A stretch of 64,000 nucleotides of DNA from positions 62,001 to 126,000 of the forward strand of contig JALFTI010000019.1 in assembly GCA_022778585.1 (NCBI GenBank). The letters are read 5' to 3'. Both the position numbers and the translations under genes were made by a program. The DNA is from Pygmaiobacter massiliensis (GTDB lineage Bacteria > Bacillota > Clostridia > Oscillospirales > Ruminococcaceae). The notes beneath the pieces were generated by a model. That model saw only the letters and a list, made by a program, of their open reading frames with translations, searched no databases and had not been told where the DNA came from. Shown piece by piece: positions 45,990 through 53,582 of the stretch. Numbering within the stretch: the first letter of the stretch is position 1; the number at the start of each line of letters is the position of its first letter.

Positions 45990-46913
45990 TTATGCCATTT
46001 TTCTGAATTTCTGGTACCGCTGCGCCGCCAGCTGGTTGCCGTCCAGCCGGCACAGCTCTTCCAGCTGCTGGCCAATGGCGCGGTCCACCGTTTCAAACAG
46101 GCGCTGAGGATCTGCCTGCGCACCACCTGCGGGTTCGGGCAAAACCTGGTCAATAATTTTAAACTCCAAAAGGTCCTGGGCGGTCAGTTTCATAACATCG
46201 CAGGCCTGGGCCTTTTTGGCGGCATCCTTCCACAGAATGCTGGCAAACCCTTCCGGGCTCAGCACGCTGTAAACAGCGTTTTCCAGCATAAGCACCCGGT
46301 TTGCTACCCCCAAGGCCAGCGCCCCGCCCGAATTGCCCTCACCGGTCACTATGGCCACCACCGGCACGGTCAGGCGGCTCATCTCGGCCAGGTTGCGGGC
46401 AATGGCCTCGCCCTGGCCGTGCTCTTCTGCCTCCATACCCGGGTAAGCCCCCGGCGTGTCGATAAAGGTGATAATAGGACGGCCAAACTTTTCGGCCTGT
46501 TTCATCAGCCGCAAAGCCTTACGGTACCCTTCCGGTTCCGGCATGCCAAAGTGATATTTCATATTTTCGGCAAGGGTTGCCCCCTTACGGTGCCCAAGCA
46601 CGGTAACCGGACGGCCTTTATACTGGGCAATACCGCCCAGTATGCTAGCATCCTCTTTGCCCTGGCGGTCCCCCTTCTGCTCAAAAAAATCGGTGAAAAT
46701 GGCATGGATATAGGCATCGATTTTAGGCCGGTGCGGATGGCGGGCCAAAAACACCTTTTCTTCCGGCGAAAGCCCGGTGCAGCGCTGCAAAAGCTGACGG
46801 CGGTGGTCCTCCAGCCGGCGGCGGCACAAAGCCGCCTGGGGTGTTCTTTCTCCTGCCAGCTTCGCCATTTGTTTTTCCAGCACTTCCACCTGCTGCAATG
46901 TTTCCCGGATCAT
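45990..46913 (-). CDS. accA: Acetyl-CoA carboxylase carboxyltransferase alpha subunit
   Basis: A 307-residue protein with the crotonase-fold carboxyltransferase core, including the GRPVTVLGHRKG and IDTPGAYPG segments and GEGNSGGALALG. With AccD it transfers carboxyl to acetyl-CoA. The ATG overlaps the accD stop in ATGA. No accB or accC occurs in the window. Confidence 0.95.
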   Translation of the reverse strand: MIRETLQQVEVLEKQMAKLAGERTPQAALCRRRLEDHRRQLLQRCTGLSPEEKVFLARHPHRPKIDAYIHAIFTDFFEQKGDRQGKEDASILGGIAQYKGRPVTVLGHRKGATLAENMKYHFGMPEPEGYRKALRLMKQAEKFGRPIITFIDTPGAYPGMEAEEHGQGEAIARNLAEMSRLTVPVVAIVTGEGNSGGALALGVANRVLMLENAVYSVLSPEGFASILWKDAAKKAQACDVMKLTAQDLLEFKIIDQVLPEPAGGAQADPQRLFETVDRAIGQQLEELCRLDGNQLAAQRYQKFRKMA

Positions 46914-47782
46914 GCCCCATATTCCTCCTTGTTGTGCAGCCGCAGCAGCTGGGCCAGCGTGGCGCGCATTTCACTGCGGGGCACAATTTGGTCCACAAAA
47001 CCATGCTGCTGCAAAAATTCGCTGCGCTGAAATCCTTCCGGCAGCTTTTGGCCAATGGTCTGTTCAATCACCCGCGGGCCGGCAAATCCAATCAGTGCGC
47101 CCGGTTCTGCCAGCGTAATGTCTCCCAGGCTGGCAAAGCTTGCGGTAACGCCGCCGGTGGTCGGGTGGGTCAGATAACTGATAAACAGCCCTCCCTTTGC
47201 GGAAAAGTCCGCAATGGCCGCACTGGTTTTGGCCATCTGCATCAGGCTGAAAATACCTTCCTGCATGCGGGCGCCGCCACTGGCCGAAAAAATAATAAGC
47301 GACAGATGCTTACGGGCGGCATATTCCACCGCACGGGTAACCTTTTCTCCCACAGCGGTCCCCATGCTGCCCATAAAAAACCGGCTGTCCAGCACTACTG
47401 TTACCACCTGGATGCCGGATATTTTTCCGCAGGCTGCCACCGCCGCGTCGCAAAGGCCGGTTTTGCGTTTTTGCAACGCCAGCTTTTCCGAATAGCCGGG
47501 AAAGTGCAGAAGGTCCTGCCCGTTCAGCTTTTCATCCAGTTCCCAAAAGGTGCCGTGGTCCAGAATAAGCGAAAGGCGGTAGTATCCGCCGATGGGCCGG
47601 CAATGACCGCAGAACGGGCAGACATACATGGCCTGCGCCCAGCGCCCGCGGCTGAGCTTTTGGCCGCATTTGGGGCAGGCTTCCAAAACCGGCGGCTGCC
47701 AGGGCAGCGCCGAGCCTCCCGCTCCTACCGATTTGCGGGCCAATTGACCGTCCATGGCAACCCGCTTGAACAACTGCGGCAT
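46910..47782 (-). CDS. accD: Acetyl-CoA carboxylase carboxyltransferase beta subunit
   Basis: A 290-residue protein with an N-terminal zinc ribbon (Cys36, 39, 55, 58: CPKC...CPFC) and the carboxyltransferase domain (GSMGTAVGEK, ASGGARMQEG, THPTTGGVTASFA). The ATG at 47782 is ten bases from GGAGG; the in-frame TTG at 47788 is four bases from it. It follows acpP by about 40 bp. Confidence 0.95.
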   Translation of the reverse strand: MPQLFKRVAMDGQLARKSVGAGGSALPWQPPVLEACPKCGQKLSRGRWAQAMYVCPFCGHCRPIGGYYRLSLILDHGTFWELDEKLNGQDLLHFPGYSEKLALQKRKTGLCDAAVAACGKISGIQVVTVVLDSRFFMGSMGTAVGEKVTRAVEYAARKHLSLIIFSASGGARMQEGIFSLMQMAKTSAAIADFSAKGGLFISYLTHPTTGGVTASFASLGDITLAEPGALIGFAGPRVIEQTIGQKLPEGFQRSEFLQQHGFVDQIVPRSEMRATLAQLLRLHNKEEYGA

Positions 47783-47823
47783 TTCCAACTCGCCTCCATC
47801 CCAAGTTTTGTAAAAAGGATCAA

Positions 47824-48054
47824 TTACTCTGCATGAGCTTCCAGGTAGGCCATAATATTCCCTACCGTTTTCATGGCGGCAAGCTCTTCGTCCGGAATGG
47901 AAACCCCAAACGCATCCTCCAGCGCCATGTTCAGTTCCACCGCATCCAGGCTATCCGCCTCCAGGTCGTCGGTCAGTGAAGCTTCGGGCGTTACCTTTTC
48001 TTCCTCGCAGTTGATGGTATCCACAATAACCTGCTTGAGCTTTTCGAAATCCAT
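47824..48054 (-). CDS. acpP: Acyl carrier protein
   Basis: A 76-residue acidic helical protein. S35 in EADSLDAVEL is the phosphopantetheine attachment site. It carries growing acyl chains for the enzymes encoded just downstream. The ATG follows AGAGGAG. First gene of the operon, behind the promoter at 48136-48163. Confidence 0.97.
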   Translation of the reverse strand: MDFEKLKQVIVDTINCEEEKVTPEASLTDDLEADSLDAVELNMALEDAFGVSIPDEELAAMKTVGNIMAYLEAHAE

Positions 48055-48100
48055 AAGAATACTCCTCTCCCGGCTGTACCGGTTTTTAGTGTTAAAATTA

Positions 48101-48124
48101 TTTATCTAAAAATATTTAGGTAAA
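48101..48124 (-). promoter_or_regulatory. Imperfect palindrome at the fab operon start (candidate operator)
   Basis: Arms TTTATCTAAA (48101-48110) and TTTAGGTAAA (48115-48124) around AATA match at 9 of 10 positions and cover about +5 to +28 from the likely start site. The marR gene is a plausible ligand-responsive regulator, but the site does not obviously match the FapR box or my recollection of FabT sites. Confidence 0.5.
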
Positions 48125-48135
48125 TTTCGTGAGTA

Positions 48136-48163
48136 ATTATACCAAACTTTGCGCGAATGTCAA
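48136..48163 (-). promoter_or_regulatory. Sigma-A-type promoter of the fatty-acid operon
   Basis: Minus strand: -35 TTGACA (48158-48163, consensus), 16-bp spacer, -10 TATAAT (48136-48141, consensus), then an AT-rich leader of about 75 nt to acpP. Confidence 0.85.
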
Positions 48164-48240
48164 GCCATAGCAAAATTATTTCACACAATAATTTTTGTTT
48201 TATCTTTACTTTTGTGTAAAACAAGCTGTTTTTTAAACAA

Positions 48241-48293
48241 AAAAACAAAGCCTTAACACCATGTTTTGCAACAGGTATTAAGGCTTTGTTTTT
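48241..48293 (-). terminator. Strong intrinsic terminator between spoIIR and the fab promoter
   Basis: Perfect 16-bp arms beginning AAAAACAAAGCCTTAA and ending TTAAGGCTTTGTTTTT with a 21-nt loop. It ends spoIIR transcription (minus) and protects the fab promoter; it would work in both directions. Confidence 0.9.
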
Positions 48294-48338
48294 GGGTTTT
48301 AATTTTTGTGCAGGGAAAATGGTTGAAAAAAGTATTCT

Positions 48339-49049
48339 TTACTGCAGCTTTTCCAACGCCTTTTCGGCCGCCGCGCGTCCCTGTTCCAGCAATTCCACCA
48401 CGGCAAACCGCACGGTAAAGCCGGAATCCACCACCTGCTCGTCAGCCGCATCGTACCCGGTTTGCTCCCCCATGGCAGCCGGCAGACAAAGCTGTGGAAA
48501 AAGCACACAAAACCAGTTGTGCCCTTCGGCTTTGCCCAGAAGAATGCGCACTGCCCGGTATTTTCCAGCCGGCAGCGTATAGCTGCTGCCATCTTCCCTG
48601 GTGTAATGGGTGGTGGGAAAATACATTTCCACCAGCTGTGCCGAAACCGGCTGGTCCTTTCCGTACTGCTGCAATACCTCACGGGCAGTCTGCTGCGCCA
48701 GCTGAAGCTGGCCTTGTGCTGTTTGGATTGCTTCATCGGTGGAATTTGCCTGGCCAAATGCTTCGCCGGTTGCCTGCAACACAGCGTCCCGCACCTTCAG
48801 CTTGATGGCCTGGTCTTCAGCAGAATCGGAATTTGCCACAATATGCAGCCGCAAGGTATCCTGCCGCACCCGGCTGCAGGCAGCGGCAAAACCAGTAATA
48901 CCGGTAATAAAAACGGCCAGCATGCTGCCTGCCACAAGTGCGGTCAAAAACCGAAAACGGCGCCGGCGCAGCTGCGCACTCCACATAGATTGACCCGGTA
49001 TGTTTTTATGATGAAGGATTGTGCCAAATATTTTTTGCATTTTCCCCAT
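48339..49049 (-). CDS. spoIIR: Stage II sporulation protein R
   Basis: A 236-residue secreted signalling protein. An N-terminal membrane segment (FLTALVAGSMLAVFITGITGF) precedes the conserved SpoIIR region LRLHIVANSDSAEDQAIKLKVRDAVL. In known spore-formers it is made in the forespore under sigma-F and triggers SpoIIGA processing of pro-sigma-E in the mother cell. I favour the ATG at 49049 after AAAGGAAG; the ATG at 49100 lacks an SD. No clear sigma-F promoter was recognised. It is the only sporulation gene in the window. Confidence 0.9.
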   Translation of the reverse strand: MGKMQKIFGTILHHKNIPGQSMWSAQLRRRRFRFLTALVAGSMLAVFITGITGFAAACSRVRQDTLRLHIVANSDSAEDQAIKLKVRDAVLQATGEAFGQANSTDEAIQTAQGQLQLAQQTAREVLQQYGKDQPVSAQLVEMYFPTTHYTREDGSSYTLPAGKYRAVRILLGKAEGHNWFCVLFPQLCLPAAMGEQTGYDAADEQVVDSGFTVRFAVVELLEQGRAAAEKALEKLQ

Positions 49050-49194
49050 ACACTTCCTTTCGAAGCAGAGTATGGGAGTTTTAGAAGAAAAATATTCCAC
49101 CTGAAAGAATACTTTCTTTTTGGGTACACAATGGCAACTTTGCTCTTTTCCATCGTTTTATAAAAAGGCCGTGCAAAATTGCTGTCAAACCTGC

Positions 49195-49224
49195 AAAAAG
49201 CACCCGGCAGTTGCTGCCGGGTGC
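49195..49224 (-). terminator. Intrinsic terminator after ispE
   Basis: Perfect 11-bp arms GCACCCGGCAG and CTGCCGGGTGC around TTG, followed on the minus strand by TTTTT. It lies about 48 bp beyond the ispE stop. Confidence 0.92.
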
Positions 49225-49271
49225 TTTCAAAACAAAAATTCTATTATTCAATGGCTGAACTGTCGGGTATG

Positions 49272-50135
49272 TTACTCGGCAATGGGCCCATGATTAACCG
49301 GCTGCAAAAGCCAGACCTTTTTATATTCTTTGCGCAGCGCCGTTCTGGCTGCAAGGGCCGCCTCGTCCGAAGAAAAAATTCCATACACCGCCGCACCAGA
49401 GCCGGTCATTAAAGCAGCATCGGCCCCGCATTGGGTTAAAATACTGCAAATTTGGGCAGTGTCCGGGCCGGCGGAAGCCCTTTCCAGCGCGTTTGCCATT
49501 GTTTTGGTCAGCGCGTGGTAATCCCCCGCTGCAAGTGCCGAAAGCGCCGCCTGTGTATCCGGCCTGCGCTCTGCTCCCACCTTGTCGTATGCGGCAAAGG
49601 CCTGCGGGGTGGAAACCCCGTACCCCGGCATTACCACCACAAACCGACAGAACGGCAGCGGATTAAGCGGTTCTACCCGTTCACCAAAACCGGTCACATG
49701 GGCAGTTCCGCCGGTCAGGCAAAACGGCACATCCGCGCCCACCTTGGCTCCCAACCGGCAAAGCTCGGCACGGGTAAAATGTCCGCCATATAAAAGGGAC
49801 AACCCATACAGCACCGCCGCAGCGTCCGCCGAACCGCCGGCCATACCGGCCCGAACAGGAACTGCCTTTTCCAGATGGATTTCCACACCTGCCAAAAGGC
49901 CTTCTTCCTCAAAAAAGACCCGGGCCGCTTTGTAGGCCGTATTTTTTTCATCCAGCGGCAGCCGGCTGCCTGCCACTGTCAGGCTAATTGTCTGCGAACG
50001 GGTCAAGGTCACCCGCTCGGTCAAGTTCACTGCCTGCATCAGCATATCCATGGTGTGGTATCCATTCGGTGCAAGGCCCGTGATATCCAAGGTCAAATTC
50101 AGCTTCGCCGGGCATAAAATGGTCACACTGTTCAC
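49272..50135 (-). CDS. ispE: 4-diphosphocytidyl-2-C-methyl-D-erythritol kinase IspE
   Basis: A 287-residue GHMP kinase phosphorylating CDP-ME between the IspD and IspF steps. CPAKLNLTLDITG, the GHMP glycine loop PVRAGMAGGSADAAA, and the C-terminal LMTGSGAAVYG segment are present. The start is GTG at 50135 with GGGAGG eight bases upstream. It begins 15 bp after the DUF362 gene, so probably shares its transcript. Confidence 0.95.
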   Translation of the reverse strand: MNSVTILCPAKLNLTLDITGLAPNGYHTMDMLMQAVNLTERVTLTRSQTISLTVAGSRLPLDEKNTAYKAARVFFEEEGLLAGVEIHLEKAVPVRAGMAGGSADAAAVLYGLSLLYGGHFTRAELCRLGAKVGADVPFCLTGGTAHVTGFGERVEPLNPLPFCRFVVVMPGYGVSTPQAFAAYDKVGAERRPDTQAALSALAAGDYHALTKTMANALERASAGPDTAQICSILTQCGADAALMTGSGAAVYGIFSSDEAALAARTALRKEYKKVWLLQPVNHGPIAE

Positions 50136-50150
50136 AAATTTTGCCTCCCG

Positions 50151-51296
50151 TTACAAATTCTGAATGGGCAGTCCTTTCACGCTGATCGCCTTCACCGGGC
50201 ACATTTCGTGGCAGCAAAAGCAGCGAATACATCCGGTGGGATCCAATTCGGCTTTTTTGTTTTCCAGGTGAATGGTGTGCCCCGGACAGATTTCGGCACA
50301 TTTGCCGCAGCCGATACAGCGCCTTTTTTGAATGACCGGATGGGGCGCAGCCCAGCGCATAAAGATGGGCACCGCCCAGCGCAGCGGCTTTGGCACGCTG
50401 CCTGCAAAGGTAAAAGGAGCATACCCTTTTGGCAGTTTAAACCCCTGCACAGGATAAAGCGGGTCGCTGCCCGGCGCCAGCATTTGTTCGCAAAAAGCCG
50501 GCGCACAAACACCCTGGCGAATACCGGCTGCAAGATAGGGTACCTCTGCCGGGTCAATACCGACCAGCGCAGCCGCAGCCAAGTCCAAAACCCAGGCATC
50601 CTCGCTGCCCAGCATAACCCCCAGCTGCCGCGGGCTTCCGCCGGAAGGCCCGTCCCCTTCCATGGCAACTATACCGTCTGCAATGGTCAGGCCGGGCGCC
50701 ACAAAGCCGTACAGGTCACACAGCATCTGCCCAAAGGCCTGTCTTTCAGGAAAACGCATATGCAGCTGGGCTTTCTGCAGCCCCGGCACACAGCCAAACA
50801 GATTTTTGACCCCGCAGGTAAGCCCCGCCATGACATGGGTTTTCAGCTTGGGCAGATTGATGATAAAGTCGCAATCCAAAACCGGCTCAATCAAATTAAA
50901 GCTGTGCACCAGCTGGCCATTGCCCTGTTTTTCGCGCCAACCGGTTTTTTCCCACAAGGTTATTCCCAGCTGATCGGCCAGCTGCTTCATACCGCTTGCC
51001 GCATAAATTGCACGCATATTGGGTTCGTTATAAAGCCCACCGGGAGAATCTGCCAGAAGAATCTGCGTTACACCGCGCCGGCGCAAAGCCTGTACCACTA
51101 CCTGTACCACCGCCGGATGGGTGGTAACCGCCTGGTCGGGAGTATGGCGGCCCAAAAGGTTGGGTTTTAGCAGTACGCTGCTGTGTTTTCCCAGCCCGGC
51201 TGCTTTGGGTGAGCGTTCAAAAATTTCTTCCACCGCTCTTTCCACACCCGAAATGTCCTGATAAGAGAGGCCCGTTTTCAAATAAACTGTCTGCAT
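50151..51296 (-). CDS. DUF362-domain protein with two [4Fe-4S] ferredoxin motifs
   Basis: A 381-residue protein. Residues 1-310 are the DUF362 domain (LLKPNLLGRHTPDQAVTTHP, DFIINLPKLKTH, GLTCGVKNLFGCVPG). The C-terminus has two ferredoxin motifs, RCIGCGKCAEICPGH and CIRCFCCHEMCPVKA, each for a [4Fe-4S] cluster. The biochemical role is unknown. It lies 15 bp before ispE; reduced ferredoxin is needed elsewhere in the MEP pathway (IspG/IspH), but the link is positional only. The ATG at 51296 follows GGAAAG. Confidence 0.88.
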   Translation of the reverse strand: MQTVYLKTGLSYQDISGVERAVEEIFERSPKAAGLGKHSSVLLKPNLLGRHTPDQAVTTHPAVVQVVVQALRRRGVTQILLADSPGGLYNEPNMRAIYAASGMKQLADQLGITLWEKTGWREKQGNGQLVHSFNLIEPVLDCDFIINLPKLKTHVMAGLTCGVKNLFGCVPGLQKAQLHMRFPERQAFGQMLCDLYGFVAPGLTIADGIVAMEGDGPSGGSPRQLGVMLGSEDAWVLDLAAAALVGIDPAEVPYLAAGIRQGVCAPAFCEQMLAPGSDPLYPVQGFKLPKGYAPFTFAGSVPKPLRWAVPIFMRWAAPHPVIQKRRCIGCGKCAEICPGHTIHLENKKAELDPTGCIRCFCCHEMCPVKAISVKGLPIQNL

Positions 51297-51395
51297 TCTT
51301 CTCTTTCCGCCATTTTTTGGCAAACCGCTTTGCCGGCTTTTTATCTTTACAATGCGTCTTTCTCTTTTTTAAAATGTTTGCGCGCTTTTGCAGCG

Positions 51396-52583
51396 TTACG
51401 CCTTGCCCTGCTTTAATTCCTTCAAAAATTCCTCAATGCGGCTAAGCGCTTCGGAAAGGTGCGCAATGGAATAAGAATAAGAAATTCTCACAAACCCTTC
51501 ACCCGCAGCGCCAAAAGCGTCGCCCGGCACCACTGCCACCTTTTTGGAATATAACAGCTTTTCGCAGAACTGCTGGCTGGTCAGGCCGGTGGAACGGATG
51601 GAGGGAAACACATAAAAGGCGCCTTCCGGGTCAAAGCAGGTCAGGCCCATCTTGTTCAGCGCATTCACCAGCAGTTTACGGCGCATATCATATTCCGTGC
51701 GCATTGCCTCTATCGACTCATCACAGTCCCGCAGAGCCACAATAGCGGCGTACTGGCTGGTAGTAGGCGCACAGATAATGGCATACTGGTGAATTTTCAC
51801 CATAACCTCCAGCAGCGGGTGAGGTGCGCACACATACCCCAGCCGCCAGCCGGTCATCGCATACGCCTTGGAAAAACCATTGATATAAATGGTGCGCTCC
51901 TTCATGCCGGGCAGGGAAGCAATGCTCACATGCCGCTGCCGCCCATAGGTCAGTTCCGCATAGATCTCATCGGTCAAAACCAAAATATCGGCCTGCTTTA
52001 CCAGTTCTGCAATGGGCAAAAGATGTTCGTACCGCAGCACTGCGCCGGTGGGGTTTCCGGGGAAGGCCAAAATCAGCATTTTGGTTTTGGGGCTGATGCG
52101 GACCTTTAAATCTTCCGGGTCCGGCCTGAAACCGTTTTCCGGCCGGAGCGGCAGCGGCACCGGAACGCCGCCGCACAGTCTGCACAGCGGCGCATAGCTC
52201 ACATAGGCCGGTTCCGGAATAATAACCTCCTGGCCTTTGCCCGGATCAATAACCGCCCGCAGTGCCAGGTCAATCGCCTCGCTTCCGCCCATGGTAATGG
52301 TAATTTCGCTCTCCGGGTCATACTGCAGCCCGAAACGGCGGGCCAGATAGTTTGACACTTCGCGGCGTACCTCCGGCAGGCCGGCATTGGAGGTATACCA
52401 GGTTTTTCCCCGTTCCAGGCTTTTAATGCCGGCATCGCGGATCATCCAGGGGGTTTTAAAATCCGGCTCGCCCACCCCCAGCGAAATGCATCCTTCCATT
52501 TTACCAGCAATATCAAAAAACTTACGAATGCCGGAAGGAGGAATTGCCTGGGCCTCGCTGGCCAAAAATTTATTATAATCCAT
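51396..52583 (-). CDS. Class I/II PLP-dependent aminotransferase
   Basis: A 395-residue fold-type I aminotransferase. The PLP Lys is in INGFSKAYAMTGWRLGY; the Asn/Asp/Tyr contacts are in GNPTGAV and LTDEIYAEL, and the substrate Arg is in VRISYSYS. Such enzymes act on aspartate, aromatic or branched substrates; specificity is not readable. It directly follows the Lrp-type regulator, its ATG adjacent to that stop, and SD AAAGGGG. The pair is a common clostridial unit, suggesting amino-acid-dependent regulation. Confidence 0.92.
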   Translation of the reverse strand: MDYNKFLASEAQAIPPSGIRKFFDIAGKMEGCISLGVGEPDFKTPWMIRDAGIKSLERGKTWYTSNAGLPEVRREVSNYLARRFGLQYDPESEITITMGGSEAIDLALRAVIDPGKGQEVIIPEPAYVSYAPLCRLCGGVPVPLPLRPENGFRPDPEDLKVRISPKTKMLILAFPGNPTGAVLRYEHLLPIAELVKQADILVLTDEIYAELTYGRQRHVSIASLPGMKERTIYINGFSKAYAMTGWRLGYVCAPHPLLEVMVKIHQYAIICAPTTSQYAAIVALRDCDESIEAMRTEYDMRRKLLVNALNKMGLTCFDPEGAFYVFPSIRSTGLTSQQFCEKLLYSKKVAVVPGDAFGAAGEGFVRISYSYSIAHLSEALSRIEEFLKELKQGKA

Positions 52584-53060
52584 TCAGCAGTTGGCCCCCC
52601 TTTCGTCCTTCTGCTCCGCAATATAGCTCAGCCCATGCTTTTTATAGGTGCGCAGCACAAAATGGGTGGCAGTAGAAAGCACATCATCCATGGGCGCAAG
52701 GCGCATTGCCACAAACATAGCAATTTCCTGAAAGCTTTTGCCCGCCATGGTGAGAGAAAGGTCGTATCCGCCGCTCATCAGCATTACACTTTCCACCTCG
52801 GGGAACAGCGCAATACGATGGGCAATTTCGTCATAACCATGGTCTTTTTTGGGGGAAACCTTCAGGTCAATCAGCGCTTTCACCCGCTGCTCATCTGTCT
52901 TTTCCCAATCAATTAAGGTGCGATAACCTTTAATTACACCTGCCTGCAGATATGCGTCGATCTGTGCTGCCACCTGTGCGGGGGTCATATCCACCATTGC
53001 GGCGATATCTTCCACCGAAAGCCGCGCGTTCTGCTCAAGGATTCCAAGAATGCGTTCCAT
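52584..53060 (-). CDS. Lrp/AsnC-family transcriptional regulator
   Basis: A 158-residue protein. The N-terminal HTH (ILEQNARLSVEDIAAMVDMTPAQVAAQIDAYLQAGVIKGY) is followed by a RAM ligand-binding domain (ALIDLKVSPKKDHGYDEIAHRI ... VMLMSGGYDLSLTMAGKS). It probably senses an amino acid and controls itself, the downstream aminotransferase, and perhaps the divergent ACT gene. The ATG at 53060 follows GGGAGAG. Promoter at 53123-53151 with an Lrp-like palindrome over its -10. Confidence 0.92.
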   Translation of the reverse strand: MERILGILEQNARLSVEDIAAMVDMTPAQVAAQIDAYLQAGVIKGYRTLIDWEKTDEQRVKALIDLKVSPKKDHGYDEIAHRIALFPEVESVMLMSGGYDLSLTMAGKSFQEIAMFVAMRLAPMDDVLSTATHFVLRTYKKHGLSYIAEQKDERGANC

Positions 53061-53114
53061 AAAAATACTCTCCCTTCTGGTGTTGCACAAACCGGTCGCC
53101 CGTTTTGCGTATTT

Positions 53115-53130
53115 AGTATTTAATTATACT
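53115..53130 (-). promoter_or_regulatory. Lrp-like palindrome over the lrp -10 box
   Basis: AGTAT-TTAATT-ATACT (53115-53119, 53126-53130), an exact inverted repeat with 6-bp spacer that overlaps the minus-strand -10 at 53123-53128 and resembles the classic YAG...CTR Lrp site. Autoregulation is likely but inferred. Confidence 0.55.
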
Positions 53131-53151
53131 TTAGTTTTGCCTAAATGTAAA
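53123..53151 (-). promoter_or_regulatory. Promoter of the Lrp-type gene
   Basis: Minus strand: -35 TTTACA (53146-53151), 17-bp spacer, -10 TATAAT (53123-53128). The -35 lies inside the spacer of the divergent ACT promoter. Confidence 0.7.
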
Positions 53152-53165
53152 TTGCATGTTATAAT
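53137..53165 (+). promoter_or_regulatory. Promoter for the ACT-PFL pair
   Basis: Plus strand: -35 TTGCCT (53137-53142), 17-bp spacer, -10 TATAAT (53160-53165). It interleaves with the opposite promoter, so the two cannot be occupied together. Confidence 0.65.
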
Positions 53166-53181
53166 GAAATGCATTCTTTTA

Positions 53182-53238
53182 GCTAGGCTGTCGCCGTTGT
53201 ACATTTTTTTGTTTTTATCCGGCAGCCTAGCCTTTTTT
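53182..53238 (+). terminator. Terminator-like hairpin in the ACT leader
   Basis: Arms GCTAGGCTG (53182-53190) and CAGCCTAGC (53223-53231), followed by CTTTTTT (53232-53238). It lies between the promoter and the ACT start, 24 bp before the ATG. It may be an attenuator, or end a ~65-nt small RNA. No riboswitch family recognised. Confidence 0.65.
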
Positions 53239-53261
53239 ATCCGTTTGAGGGGAGTTTTATT

Positions 53262-53531
53262 ATGAAAGCTGTCATTACCGTACTGGGCCGCGACACTGTG
53301 GGCATTCTTTCAAAAATTTCCGGCGCGTGTGCCGACTGCAATGTAAACATAGAAGAGGTCAGCCAAAACATTCTCGGTGGAACCTTCGCTATGATTATGG
53401 TGGTGGACACCTCCCACTGCAATGTGGAGTTTGGCCAACTGCAACAGACCCTTTCAGCCGCCGGTGCCGAAAAAGGGGTAGAGGTAAAAATCACCCGTCA
53501 GGAACTGTACGAAGCCATGCATCATATTTGA
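53262..53531 (+). CDS. ACT-domain protein (UPF0237)
   Basis: An 89-residue stand-alone ACT domain, with AVITVLGRDTVGILSKISGA at the start and the INIEEVSQ-like stretch. ACT domains bind amino acids as dimers. The ATG follows GGGGAG. It is 51 bp before the PFL-family gene on the same strand; the pair occurs together in many anaerobes, suggesting one regulates the other. Confidence 0.92.
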   Translation: MKAVITVLGRDTVGILSKISGACADCNVNIEEVSQNILGGTFAMIMVVDTSHCNVEFGQLQQTLSAAGAEKGVEVKITRQELYEAMHHI

Positions 53532-53582
53532 CCGGCACCAGCCTGTAAGGCTAATCCTATTTTGATCTTCTGGAGGCAAAAC

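Noticed and set aside
45555-47030. 491-codon plus-strand frame
   Set aside because: Antisense to fabH and accA, both intact; composition is a shadow (Arg/Pro/His-rich).
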